Of a stretch of DNA of 11,226 nucleotides, positions 1 to 7,703 are shown one piece after another. The number at the start of each line of letters is the position of its first letter. Positions within the stretch are counted from its first letter, which is position 1. Origin of the DNA: JBGOUJ01 sp041477005 (GTDB lineage: Bacteria; Acidobacteriota; Terriglobia; Bryobacterales; JACQDG01); assembly GCA_041477005.1 (NCBI GenBank), contig JBGOUJ010000206.1, forward strand, positions 1-11,226, read 5' to 3'. Position numbers and translations under genes: made by a program. The notes below the pieces were generated by a model. The model searched no databases. It was not told where the DNA came from and worked only from the letters and a program-made list of their open reading frames with translations.

Positions 1-3000
1 AAAGCCGAGGGGTTGCCGAACCCCTATGTGGAATCGCTGCACGAGGGCCCGGATGGAACGCTGTGGGTGGGACCGCGCTCGGGCTTGGTCCGGCGCAGCG
101 GCGCCGTCTTCACGCGGGCCGAGTTAGGGCCCTCGACAGAGATCCTGGGAAACGCGGGGATTGCCTCCGACGCGGCGGGCAACCTCTACGTGGGCACGGC
201 GAAGGGTCTGATGGTGGGCCGCCGCTCGGCCGCGGCGGGGGCATTCGAATTTCATCCGGCGCCGGCGCCACCCGAAGTCGGCAAGGCGGCGGTCTTCGGG
301 GTGCACGCCGATCCGAAAGGCGTGGTGTGGTTTGGATGCGGCCGGGCGCTTTGCCGAATGGAGTCGGACCGGGTCAGCGTGATGGGCGCCGAGCAAGGCG
401 TTCCCTCCGAGCGATGGGACGCTATCGTCACCGATCGGGAGGCGAACCTGTGGATCCGGAGTTCCCGGCGCCTGCTGGTTCGCCACAAGGGGTCCAGGCG
501 GTTCATTGACCAAGATACGGGCCTGCCGCAGTCCGCCGATTTCGGCGCCCTCTCGCTCGATCGACGAGGGCGGCTGTTTGTCCCCACCGATCGGGGCCTG
601 GCATTTTGGGAGGGGGACGCCTGGAAGCTGATTGGTGAGGCGCAGGGGCTGGAGATCGACGCCACCACCTGCCTGCTCGAAGACCGGGAAGGTTCGATCT
701 GGGTAGGCCTGCGAGGATCGGGGCTGGCCCGCTGGCTGGGCTACAACCAATGGGAGGGCTGGACCCGCGCCGAGGGCCTTAGCAGCGATACCGTCTGGGC
801 GATTCGCCGCGATCGAGCCGGGGCCCTGTGGGTGGGCACCGACAACGGGCTGGATCGCCTGGGGCCCGGCGAGAAACGCTGGCAAGTCTGGAACGAGCAG
901 CGGGGGCTGGGCGGCAATCGCGTGCGAGCGATTACCTTGGGTCCGGACGGCGCCATCTGGACCGGCAGCGACCCGGGTGGTGTCTCTCGGCTGATTCCGG
1001 GGACTGGAGCCGTCGCCCACTACGGTCCTCACCAAGGGCTGACCTCGGATCGCGTGTTGACCTTGATGTTCGATCCCGAGCAGCGCTTGTGGGTGAGCGC
1101 CCGCTCGGGTTTGTTCCGAAGCACGGCCCTCGGACCCAGCCTCCGGTTCGAGCGCCAGGGGATACCAGGCACCGATGACAACGAAATGTTCTACCAGACC
1201 CTGTTTGACAGCCGGGGCCGCCTGTGGGTCGCGGGCAGCCGTGGCTTGGCGCGGCTGGAAGGCGGAGTCTGGACCCGTTTCACCGCCGCCGATGGTCTGA
1301 AGAGCAACACCGTCTGTTATCTGGCCGAGGCCTCCGATGGCGTCTTGTGGATCGGCTATCGCGAAGCACAGGGCATTTCGCGACTGACTTTTTCCGGCGG
1401 GCGGCCGCGGGTGGAGAACTTCAACCGGCAGAACGGGCTGCGGTCCGATCAGGCGATCTTTCTGGGCCTCGACAAGCGCGGCCGGGTCTGGTACGGCAGC
1501 GACGACGGCATAGACGCCTTCGATGGAACGGCTTGGCGTCACTACGGGCGGTCGGACGGGCTGATCTGGGACGACTGCGATGGCAACGCTTTCTTTGCTG
1601 ACCCGGACGGCAGCGTCTGGATCGGCACCAGCCGCGGCCTCTCGCGGTTTCGTCCCTCCGATGAGCAGCCTGCTCCGGCAGCGCCCCCGGTTCGGCTCAC
1701 GGCGGTCCAGCTAGGCGAAAAGCCTCAGGACCTGACAGGGCCTCTGAAGGTTCCCTACCGGGATCGGCCGCTGCTCGTCGACTTTACTGCCTTGACCTTC
1801 CTTCGCGAGAACGACGTTCGGTTTCGCTATCGTCTCCGAGGCTTGGAGCAGAAATGGGTGGAGACCGAGCATCGCGAGGCGCGCTACCCGAGCCTGGGGC
1901 CGGGTGAATACGTCTTCGAGGTCGTGGCGCGAGGGGGGCAAGGCGTCTGGAGCGAGGTCCCGGCGCAACTGGCGTTCCAGATCCTGCCGGCGTGGTGGCA
2001 GACCTGGTGGTTCCGCGGAGCCGTCGTGGCGGCCATCCTCTTGCTGGGGCTGGGAGGCTGGCAGTGGCGGCTGCAGCGGCTGCTGGTGCAGCGAAGACAA
2101 CTGGAAGAAGCAGTCGAGCAGAGGACGCGCGAACTCCTCTTGGAGAAAGAGAAGTATCGCGCCATCGTAGATACCACCAACGAGTGGATCTGGGAAATCG
2201 ATTCGGGTGGGCGCATCACTTACAGCAATGCGGCCGCCGAGGCCATTCTCGGATATTCGCCGGGAGAGCTGATCGGAAGGGACAACTGCGAGTTTCTGCA
2301 TGAGGAGGACCGCCGCACGCAGGAAAAGCTTTGGTCCAGGCTTCTTGCCGAAAAGCGTGGTTGGACGGCCCTGGCCCTGCGGCGGCGGCACAAAGACGGG
2401 ACCTATCGCCAACTGGAAAGCAACGCGGTGCCCATCCTGGACGAGCATGGAACCGTGCTAGGGTACCGCGGCGCCGACCGCGACATCACCGAGAGGAAGC
2501 GGTCCGAAGGGGCCCTGCGGGAGAGCGAAGAGCGGTACAAGCTCGCGGTGGGCGCCGCCAACGACGGGCTGTGGGACTGGAATCTGAACACCGACAGGAT
2601 CTACCTCTCTCCCCGCTGGAAGGCCATGCTCGGCTACGAAGAGCGCGCAATCGGCGACAGTCCCGACGACTGGTTCAGCCTCGTGCACCCGGAAGACCTG
2701 GGGCGGCTGAAGGTCGAGATCGGGGTGGGCCTGGAAGGACACAACCAGCACTTCGAAAACGAGCACCGAATGCGGCACAAGGACAGCAGCTACCGGTGGA
2801 TGTTGAGCCGGGGCCTGGCGGTGATGGATGCCCAGGGGAGGGCCTCGCGCATGGCCGGCTCCCAGACCGACATCACCTTGCGCAAGGAAGCCGAGCAACG
2901 GCTGCTTTACGACGCCTTTCACGACGAGCTGACGGGGTTGCCCAACCGGGCCCTGTTCATGGAGCGGCTGGAGCGGGCGGCGGTCCGGGCCAAGCGCCGG

Positions 3001-4257
3001 GAAAACCAATTATTCGCCGTGCTTTTCCTCGACCTGGACCGGTTCAAGGTGATCAACGACAGCCTGGGGCACATGATCGGGGACCAGTTGCTGGTGGGGA
3101 TTGCCCGGCGTCTGGAGGCCTGCCTGCGGTCCGAAGACACCGCGGCGCGACTGGGCGGCGACGAATTCGTCATTCTGGTGGAAGACCTAAAAGCGATGGG
3201 GGAAGCCACGCAGCTCGCACAACGGATACAGGGGGAGCTGCAGCAGCCCTTCCTTCTTAACGGTCACGAGGTGTACACGACGGCGAGTATCGGGATCGCT
3301 TTGAGCGTGACGGGATACCAGCGGCCGGAGGATCTGCTGCGGGACGCGGACACGGTGATGTACCGGGCCAAGGCCTTGGGCAAGGCGCGGCACGAGGTGT
3401 TCCATGCGGGCCTGCACGCGCGGGCGGTGGAGCGGCTGGAGCTCGAAACCGACTTGCGGCGAGCCGTGGAGCGGCGTGAGTTCGTCCTCCATTACCAGCC
3501 GATCGTTTCGCGCGAGGGCGAGATCACCAGCGTCGAGGCGTTGGTTCGATGGAATCACCCCGAGCGGGGCCTTGTGCAGCCGGCGGAGTTCATCCCGGTC
3601 GCCGAGGAGACCGGTCTGATCATGGCGATCGATGCCTGGGTCATGCGGACCGCCTGCGCTCAAAACAGAGCGTGGGGGGAAGCGGGCTGCCCGCCCGTGC
3701 GGGTGTCCGTGAACCTCTCGGCAAAGCAGTTCCAGCAGCCGAACTTCTCGAAAATGGTGGCGCGCATCTTGAAAGAAACGGGACTGGAAGCGCGCTTGCT
3801 GGAATTGGAGTTGACGGAGAGCATCGTCCTGCATTCCACCCCAGCCACGGTCAAAACGCTGGATCAACTGAGCGCCATGGGCATCCGCATGTCGATCGAC
3901 GATTTCGGGACGGGCTACTCGTCGCTGCGCTATCTGCTTCAATTCCCGATCGACACGCTGAAGATCGACCGGTCTTTCATCCGCGACATCACCGCCGACC
4001 GGGACTGCGCGGCGGTGTCCAAAGCGATCATCGACCTGGGACACAGCTTTAAGCTGAACGTCATCGCAGAAGGGGTGGAAACCGAGGCCCAGCGGAGCCT
4101 GCTCGTGCTGCAGGGCTGCGACGAAATGCAGGGCTACGTCTTCAGCCCGCCGTTGCCGGCCGAGAAGATGGCCCGGCTGCTCCAAAGCCGGCTCTGCCAG
4201 CCGCCCCTGGGCGCGGCCCTGCCGGACCGGCGCAGCGTCGTGGTCATCAACGCCTAG
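1..4257 (+). CDS. Propeller-type membrane sensor with PAS-PAS-GGDEF-EAL output (5' end outside window)
   Basis: This is a membrane receptor predicted to make and/or break cyclic di-GMP in response to an extracytoplasmic signal. The frame is open from base 1, so the signal peptide and N-terminus lie upstream; TTG at 13 sits inside a propeller repeat and is not a start. Residues are counted from base 13. Residues 1-550 hold about 13 propeller repeats with LWVGT-like ends; fourteen (two seven-bladed propellers) is usual, so roughly one blade is missing. A Y_Y_Y domain (565-656), a membrane helix (667-685) and a short coiled coil (688-715) follow. Next come PAS1 (712-830) and PAS2 (837-960), then GGDEF (967-1125) with intact GGDEF at 1048-1052 and inhibitory RxxD site RSED at 1039-1042. 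The EAL domain (1145-1390) keeps EAL 1175-1177, N1234, ELTES 1266-1270, DDFGTG from 1296, K1317 and E1353. Both activities look possible. The domain calls are solid; the signal is unknown. Confidence 0.95.
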   Translation, partial: KAEGLPNPYVESLHEGPDGTLWVGPRSGLVRRSGAVFTRAELGPSTEILGNAGIASDAAGNLYVGTAKGLMVGRRSAAAGAFEFHPAPAPPEVGKAAVFGVHADPKGVVWFGCGRALCRMESDRVSVMGAEQGVPSERWDAIVTDREANLWIRSSRRLLVRHKGSRRFIDQDTGLPQSADFGALSLDRRGRLFVPTDRGLAFWEGDAWKLIGEAQGLEIDATTCLLEDREGSIWVGLRGSGLARWLGYNQWEGWTRAEGLSSDTVWAIRRDRAGALWVGTDNGLDRLGPGEKRWQVWNEQRGLGGNRVRAITLGPDGAIWTGSDPGGVSRLIPGTGAVAHYGPHQGLTSDRVLTLMFDPEQRLWVSARSGLFRSTALGPSLRFERQGIPGTDDNEMFYQTLFDSRGRLWVAGSRGLARLEGGVWTRFTAADGLKSNTVCYLAEASDGVLWIGYREAQGISRLTFSGGRPRVENFNRQNGLRSDQAIFLGLDKRGRVWYGSDDGIDAFDGTAWRHYGRSDGLIWDDCDGNAFFADPDGSVWIGTSRGLSRFRPSDEQPAPAAPPVRLTAVQLGEKPQDLTGPLKVPYRDRPLLVDFTALTFLRENDVRFRYRLRGLEQKWVETEHREARYPSLGPGEYVFEVVARGGQGVWSEVPAQLAFQILPAWWQTWWFRGAVVAAILLLGLGGWQWRLQRLLVQRRQLEEAVEQRTRELLLEKEKYRAIVDTTNEWIWEIDSGGRITYSNAAAEAILGYSPGELIGRDNCEFLHEEDRRTQEKLWSRLLAEKRGWTALALRRRHKDGTYRQLESNAVPILDEHGTVLGYRGADRDITERKRSEGALRESEERYKLAVGAANDGLWDWNLNTDRIYLSPRWKAMLGYEERAIGDSPDDWFSLVHPEDLGRLKVEIGVGLEGHNQHFENEHRMRHKDSSYRWMLSRGLAVMDAQGRASRMAGSQTDITLRKEAEQRLLYDAFHDELTGLPNRALFMERLERAAVRAKRRENQLFAVLFLDLDRFKVINDSLGHMIGDQLLVGIARRLEACLRSEDTAARLGGDEFVILVEDLKAMGEATQLAQRIQGELQQPFLLNGHEVYTTASIGIALSVTGYQRPEDLLRDADTVMYRAKALGKARHEVFHAGLHARAVERLELETDLRRAVERREFVLHYQPIVSREGEITSVEALVRWNHPERGLVQPAEFIPVAEETGLIMAIDAWVMRTACAQNRAWGEAGCPPVRVSVNLSAKQFQQPNFSKMVARILKETGLEARLLELELTESIVLHSTPATVKTLDQLSAMGIRMSIDDFGTGYSSLRYLLQFPIDTLKIDRSFIRDITADRDCAAVSKAIIDLGHSFKLNVIAEGVETEAQRSLLVLQGCDEMQGYVFSPPLPAEKMARLLQSRLCQPPLGAALPDRRSVVVINA

Positions 4258-4264
4258 CAGCCCA

Positions 4265-5131
4265 CTACGGAGCGCTGCTCGAGGCGGCGGAGATTCCGGG
4301 AAGGCGGGCCGCGACCTTGGCCAGTTCCTTGCGGAAAAGAGGGTTTTCCGGGTAGTCGTGAGAGAGATCGGAGAGGAATCGGAAGCTCTGCTCCGGCTCG
4401 TTCTCCCGCAGATAGACCATCGCCAACAGGACCTTGGCGAACGGCTTCAGGTAATGGCCTGACTGGGCCGCCAACCGCAGATTCTTGATTCCTTGCTCTT
4501 TGCTTCCCTTTACGTCATCGAAGTGTACGAACCATCGCACGTAGAAGGCCAGCGATCCAACCAGGTACTCGGTGAAGCCCGTGGTGACGTAGGCGTCGTA
4601 GGCCTGGGGGTGGACCTTGAGCAGGTGCTGCGCGCAGAGATTGCCCCGCTTGGCGTCCGACAGGCTGCTGAGATGCCTCTTCTCGATCAGGGCCGTATAG
4701 TCCATCACTACGCCCACTGCCAGGCAGGTCGCGAACGTGGCTCGAAAATCGTCGGGGGTGGCCGTCAGGATCGGCTGGGCGCGGGACTGGGTGTCTTGCA
4801 CCGCCTGGAAGAAGCGAGTGCGGACGGCCGGATCGGGCTTCAATTTCTTCTTCTCCGTGATTCGCTTGTCGTCGGCGAAAAACTCGCTTTCCAGAATGCC
4901 CATCCGGTCCAGCTCAGAATACACATAGACGGCGGACCGCACGGCATAGGGGAGCGGGTCGGCCGGGTGGCCGGCGATGTAGGAGTCGAGGATGGCGTGG
5001 GCGCCGGGGAAATCAAAATTGTAAAGGCGGAGGAAGACCCGCTCCATTTCGTCGGGCGGCTGGCTATCGGCCACCGCCGGGGCGGCCAGTAGTGCGAGAA
5101 CAGCGAGCGCCGGGAGCCGAAAATGCGCCAT
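4265..5131 (-). CDS. Exported TPR-like helical protein of unknown function
   Basis: The 288-residue product starts with a clear signal peptide (hydrophobic residues 6-20, likely cut after AVA at 19-21), so it is probably periplasmic. The rest is helical. Residues 30-55 (FPGAHAILDSYIAGHPADP) and about 220-275 (LLAMVYLRENEPEQSFRFL, then SHDYPENPLFRKEL) have the spacing of tetratricopeptide-type repeats, a fold used for protein-protein contacts. No catalytic motif is seen. The ATG at 5131 has no Shine-Dalgarno sequence, but a TAGAAT box ends 7 bases before it, which fits leaderless expression. The gene converges on the GGDEF-EAL receptor with only 7 bases between stop codons, and diverges from the gene at 5279. 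The precise family is not recognised. The export signal is well supported; the TPR reading is moderate. Confidence 0.85.
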   Translation of the reverse strand: MAHFRLPALAVLALLAAPAVADSQPPDEMERVFLRLYNFDFPGAHAILDSYIAGHPADPLPYAVRSAVYVYSELDRMGILESEFFADDKRITEKKKLKPDPAVRTRFFQAVQDTQSRAQPILTATPDDFRATFATCLAVGVVMDYTALIEKRHLSSLSDAKRGNLCAQHLLKVHPQAYDAYVTTGFTEYLVGSLAFYVRWFVHFDDVKGSKEQGIKNLRLAAQSGHYLKPFAKVLLAMVYLRENEPEQSFRFLSDLSHDYPENPLFRKELAKVAARLPGISAASSSAP

Positions 5132-5135
5132 TATG

Positions 5136-5283
5136 GTAATTCTAGCAAATGAGGCGAGGCGTAAGGGGGAGTAATCTTAGCAAGGTGAAGACCTGAGCGG
5201 TGACGCCGCGGTCTAGGGCGCCGCAGTTATGACTTCGGCGTTGCGGAGTAATCTTAGCAAGGCGAGGAGCTGAGCGCGGTGAC
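5136..5283. repeat. Three-copy direct repeat in a divergent promoter region
   Basis: The 13-mer GTAATCTTAGCAA occurs exactly at 5171-5183 and 5248-5260, and with two changes (GTAATTCTAGCAA) at 5136-5148. Copies 2 and 3 extend to about 37 bases (5168-5204 and 5245-5283), sharing GAGTAATCTTAGCAAGG and then a GAGCTGAGCG-GTGAC-like end with a 2-base gap. The third copy includes the Shine-Dalgarno sequence GAGGAG (5264-5269) and the GTG start of the gene at 5279. The second copy also carries a GTG (5200), but it opens only a 10-codon frame ending at TGA. Read on the minus strand, each copy gives a TANNNT box (TAGAAT or TAAGAT), so the repeat may be a multiplied promoter and leader. Confidence 0.7.
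5139..5144 (-). promoter_or_regulatory. Leaderless-type -10 box for the exported TPR-like protein
   Basis: On the minus strand TAGAAT ends 7 bases before the ATG at 5131, which would put the transcript start at or next to the start codon. There is no Shine-Dalgarno sequence between them, and no convincing -35 box 16-18 bases upstream. The box lies inside the first copy of the local repeat. Confidence 0.5.
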
Positions 5284-6310
5284 AGAAGAACCCTTGCCGG
5301 AGCGGCTGATCCGGGCGGCGCGAAAAGGCAGGCTGGTGGTGTTTGCCGGAGGGGAAGCGCCGGAGGGCGAAGCGGCGGAGAAACTCCGGGCGCTGCCGTC
5401 CGGCCTATGGCTGGCCACAAAGCCCTGGCCCGAGACGCGGTGTTTCACGGCCGCGGAGATCGAAGAAGGCAGGCTGCGCCAGACTCCGGCCGGATCGGTG
5501 GTCGTTGTCGAAAGCGCCGGGAGCCTGGGGACGCCGCGCCGGCCCACGCGATTCCGCGACTGGGTCGAAGAGATCCTTCGCCGCCGCACGGCGCTCTTTG
5601 TGGGCGACCGGGCGCCGTGGTCGGAGTTTTCCGGGCGGGGACATTTCGAGGCGCCGGGCGAAGCCCTCGACTCCTTTCTCGATCGGCTTCTGGAGCAGGT
5701 TTGCGACGCGAAGGCCAAGGCGCCGCCGCCTTTGCCGGCTGTGACTTCGCGTTGGGGGCTGGGGGCGCTAGCGGTGGCCGCCGTGGCCGCCGCCGCGGTG
5801 TGGATCGAGCTGTGGCTCTCGCACGGCGGAGCGCAGAATTGGGGCCGGGTGCGGCTGGTCCCTTGGACGCTGGGGGTGCTGGCTGTCTGGGCGGGGATCT
5901 TTCCCTGGATCCGCAATGCCGCTGCCGGGCGGCAACTCGAAGCCGCCGAGTGTTACGCGCGGGAGCTGGCGCGGTGGTCCCGCCGGCCGAAGGCCCCGGC
6001 CGCCGTGGCTTTGCTGCTGCTGGCGGCGCTGGCGGGGTGCTGGGCGAACTGGCGGTTTGTGCCCGCGACCTTCCTGGTGATCTACGAGGCGGCCGGCGTC
6101 ACGGCTGACGCTCGCGAGGTGGGCGCCTGCAAAGCCGAGGAGCCCTGCACGCTCATCATCCCGCGCCGCGCTCACCTGCACTTCGACGGCGCCGAGGGCA
6201 ACTGCGCCATGGATTTGGACCAACCCGGCGGCCTGATCCTGATCGACCTCCAGGAAGACGGCTGCGAAGCGCCGGACGAGGACGAGAAGCCGGCCCCGCG
6301 CGGCGGCTAG
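5279..6310 (+). CDS. Three-helix membrane protein with a possible degenerate SIR2-like cytoplasmic domain
   Basis: The 343-residue product is not recognised with confidence. GTG at 5279 was chosen because GAGGAG (5264-5269) lies 9 bases upstream. Residues 1-155 form a soluble domain. RLVVFAGGEA (18-27) resembles the first strand and loop of SIR2-like domains. ESAGSLGTPRR (78-88) followed by RRRTALFVGDRAPW (101-114) resembles the closing part of that fold (HGSL, then LFVGYSxxDP in the family). The spacing is compressed and the catalytic histidine and NAD-loop residues are absent, so any such domain would be shrunken and inactive. Three membrane helices follow (about 160-180, 193-211 and 241-262), then an acidic 80-residue tail with four cysteines (C278-C284 region, C299 and C325 approximately). 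Charge distribution puts the N-terminus inside and the tail outside. The cupin gene starts 33 bases downstream but has its own promoter. Existence is well supported; the SIR2 link is weak. Confidence 0.8.
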   Translation: MTEEPLPERLIRAARKGRLVVFAGGEAPEGEAAEKLRALPSGLWLATKPWPETRCFTAAEIEEGRLRQTPAGSVVVVESAGSLGTPRRPTRFRDWVEEILRRRTALFVGDRAPWSEFSGRGHFEAPGEALDSFLDRLLEQVCDAKAKAPPPLPAVTSRWGLGALAVAAVAAAAVWIELWLSHGGAQNWGRVRLVPWTLGVLAVWAGIFPWIRNAAAGRQLEAAECYARELARWSRRPKAPAAVALLLLAALAGCWANWRFVPATFLVIYEAAGVTADAREVGACKAEEPCTLIIPRRAHLHFDGAEGNCAMDLDQPGGLILIDLQEDGCEAPDEDEKPAPRGG

Positions 6311-6329
6311 CAGGCGCCGGAAAATCGTT

Positions 6330-6335
6330 TACAAT
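6330..6335 (+). promoter_or_regulatory. Leaderless-type -10 box for the cupin gene
   Basis: TACAAT, close to the TATAAT consensus, ends 8 bases before the ATG at 6344. An alternative ATG at 6339 runs into TGA after two codons. There is no Shine-Dalgarno sequence and no clear -35 box. The position is what a leaderless transcript would need. The box lies between the preceding stop (6310) and this gene, so the cupin gene may be transcribed alone. Confidence 0.55.
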
Positions 6336-6343
6336 ACCATGCC

Positions 6344-7243
6344 ATGAATAGCCTTCGTTTCGGATTGCTCCTCCTCGCCGCGGCGGGCCTGCCGGCGCCG
6401 GCCCAGAATGATCTGGCGTCGCGCATCGCCCACGCCGACCCGGCCAAATACCGGTCCGCGCCGCGCATCCATGGCGGGGCGGGCCAGCTCGATTTCATGG
6501 GCCTGTTCGACGCCAAGACGCTCGAAACCAACCTGCTCTTTTTGCACCGCGGCGTCCTGCCGCCGGGCGGCGGCATCGGGCATCACTTCCACCATCAGAT
6601 GGAGGAGATGTTCGTGATCCTCGACAACGCCGCGCAGTTTACCATCGACGGGCGCACCGCGGTGCTCGAAGGGCCGGCCGGCGCGCCTTGCCGGATGGGG
6701 CATTCCCACGCCATCTACAACCACACCAACAAGCCGACGCAGTGGATGAACATCGCGGTGGGCAGCGTGCGGGGCCGCTACGACGCTGAGGACCTGGGTG
6801 ACGACCGCGTGGGGGTGACGCTCGATCCCCGGCCGGTCTTTACCCATATGAGTCTCGACCCCAAGCTCCTCAAGCCCGTGACTGCGGCTCACGGTGGCAA
6901 AGGAACGGTGCGCTATCGGCGGGTCCTGCGCCCGGAGATGTTCCACACCAATTGGGGGTATGTGGACCACCTGGTCCTGCCGCCGGACACTTCCGACGGC
7001 CTGCACCGCCACGATTCCATGGAAGAGTTCTATTACGTCATCCACGGGCGCGCGCGGGTCACGGTCGATAAAGAGACCGCTGAGATCGGGCCCGGCGACG
7101 CCGTGCCGATCCGGCTGCGCGAAGCCCACGGCTTCTACAACCCGAATCGAGACGACCTGGAGCTGATGGTGGTCGGCATCACGCTGGAAAAGGCCCAGTT
7201 CGACGTAACCGACCTCGGCGACAATCTGGCAAGAACAAAATAG
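6344..7243 (+). CDS. Exported double-domain cupin (bicupin) protein
   Basis: The 299-residue protein carries two cupin beta-barrels and a signal peptide (hydrophobic 7-16, likely cut near PAPA at 17-20), so it should be periplasmic. Cupin 1 has the metal-site pattern HHFHHQMEEMF (80-90) with a second-motif histidine in GHSHAIYN (H120/H122). Cupin 2 has LHRHDSMEEFYYVIHG with H221, H223 and E227/E228, and H262 in REAHGFYN. Both barrels therefore seem able to bind a metal. Bicupins include oxalate decarboxylases, dioxygenases and sugar-binding proteins; nothing here decides the substrate. ATG at 6344 follows a TACAAT box by 8 bases. The stop is only 7 bases before a truncated EXORDIUM-family fragment, so the downstream neighbourhood has been rearranged. 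The fold is secure; the reaction is unknown. Confidence 0.92.
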   Translation: MNSLRFGLLLLAAAGLPAPAQNDLASRIAHADPAKYRSAPRIHGGAGQLDFMGLFDAKTLETNLLFLHRGVLPPGGGIGHHFHHQMEEMFVILDNAAQFTIDGRTAVLEGPAGAPCRMGHSHAIYNHTNKPTQWMNIAVGSVRGRYDAEDLGDDRVGVTLDPRPVFTHMSLDPKLLKPVTAAHGGKGTVRYRRVLRPEMFHTNWGYVDHLVLPPDTSDGLHRHDSMEEFYYVIHGRARVTVDKETAEIGPGDAVPIRLREAHGFYNPNRDDLELMVVGITLEKAQFDVTDLGDNLARTK

Positions 7244-7250
7244 GAGAACG

Positions 7251-7510
7251 GGCCCCAACGCCACGACCGGCGCCGATGCTATGGCCCCGTTGATCGCCCA
7301 CGGGCTGGACGAGTCGGTGACCGACCCTGACCCGAACGCTTGATTCGACCAGAAGGGCCAGGAAAACGCCGACAAGTCCGTCTGGACCTTCGGCGCCATC
7401 TACGCCGCCGCAGGGGGGCTCCCGGGCCAACCTGCGGCTCGGCAACCTGGACTACCTCATTCAGCAGAACCGGGTTAACCTCCCCCAGCGGCTCTTGCGC
7501 CCACCTACCC
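7251..7510 (+). pseudogene. Decayed C-terminal fragment of an EXORDIUM-family gene
   Basis: Translated from 7251, this stretch matches the C-terminal third of the intact gene at 7704-8672 (its bases from 8400 on). By hand alignment about 32 of the first 51 residues are identical, including GADxM, VTDPD, FDxxG, ENADK and WTFG. It is broken in three ways. TGA at 7341 replaces the TGG of NAWFD. The frame shifts near the G-run 7413-7418, after which ANLRLGNLDYLIQQN continues. It shifts again near 7480, after which SGSCAHLP matches the C-terminal end. The HELEE motif has become HGLDE. Nothing of the N-terminal two thirds remains, since homology begins 7 bases after the cupin stop. This is a relic of a former tandem copy, or of a diverged paralogue truncated by deletion. 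Confidence 0.88.
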
Positions 7511-7544
7511 GGGAACGGTGGCATCCCGTACTTCCGGCTCCCTC

Positions 7545-7568
7545 GGCATACGTCACCAGACGTATGCC
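7545..7568. other. Perfect 10-bp inverted repeat with 4-base loop
   Basis: GGCATACGTC (7545-7554) and GACGTATGCC (7559-7568) are exact reverse complements around ACCA. No T-tract follows on either side, so it is not a standard intrinsic terminator. It lies between the pseudogene end (about 7510) and the promoter at 7616. It could be a regulator site, or a terminator hairpin left from the decayed copy. A weaker second hairpin (AGGAC 7580-7584 with GTCCT 7591-7595) sits just downstream. Confidence 0.6.
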
Positions 7569-7615
7569 TGTGGAGGTACAGGACTTATGGGTCCTCCTGC
7601 CCCAAAGAAAACCCA

Positions 7616-7645
7616 TTGACGAGTTGGGTCCATCGGGTCTAGAAT
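7616..7645 (+). promoter_or_regulatory. Sigma70-type promoter of the EXORDIUM-like gene
   Basis: TTGACG (7616-7621), an 18-base spacer and TAGAAT (7640-7645) form the best -35/-10 pair seen in the window. Transcription would begin near 7652 and give a leader of about 50 bases before the ATG at 7704. ACCCA (7611-7615) and TGGGT (7625-7629) form an inverted repeat around the -35 box and could be an operator half-site pair, but that is only a suggestion. Confidence 0.6.
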
Positions 7646-7703
7646 CTTACAGAATCGTCGGGTGGTGTTGGGTATCTTACGCTCTCGAAGGACGGAGTAA
7701 ACC

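Noticed and set aside
13..15. TTG as the start codon of the large receptor gene
   Set aside because: It lies inside a propeller repeat (EGLPNPYVESL) and the frame is open back to base 1, so the real start is upstream of the window.
124..1542. Long open frame on the minus strand opposite the propeller region
   Set aside because: Antisense shadow of a GC-rich gene: Pro/Gln/Ala-rich, no domain, while the plus strand has clear repeats throughout.
3187..4185. Long minus-strand open frame opposite the GGDEF-EAL region
   Set aside because: The plus strand encodes conserved catalytic motifs here; the antisense product has no recognisable feature.
5200..5232. 10-codon GTG frame in the second repeat copy as a leader peptide
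   Set aside because: It looks like a by-product of the duplicated start region; no attenuator hairpins or regulatory codon runs are visible.
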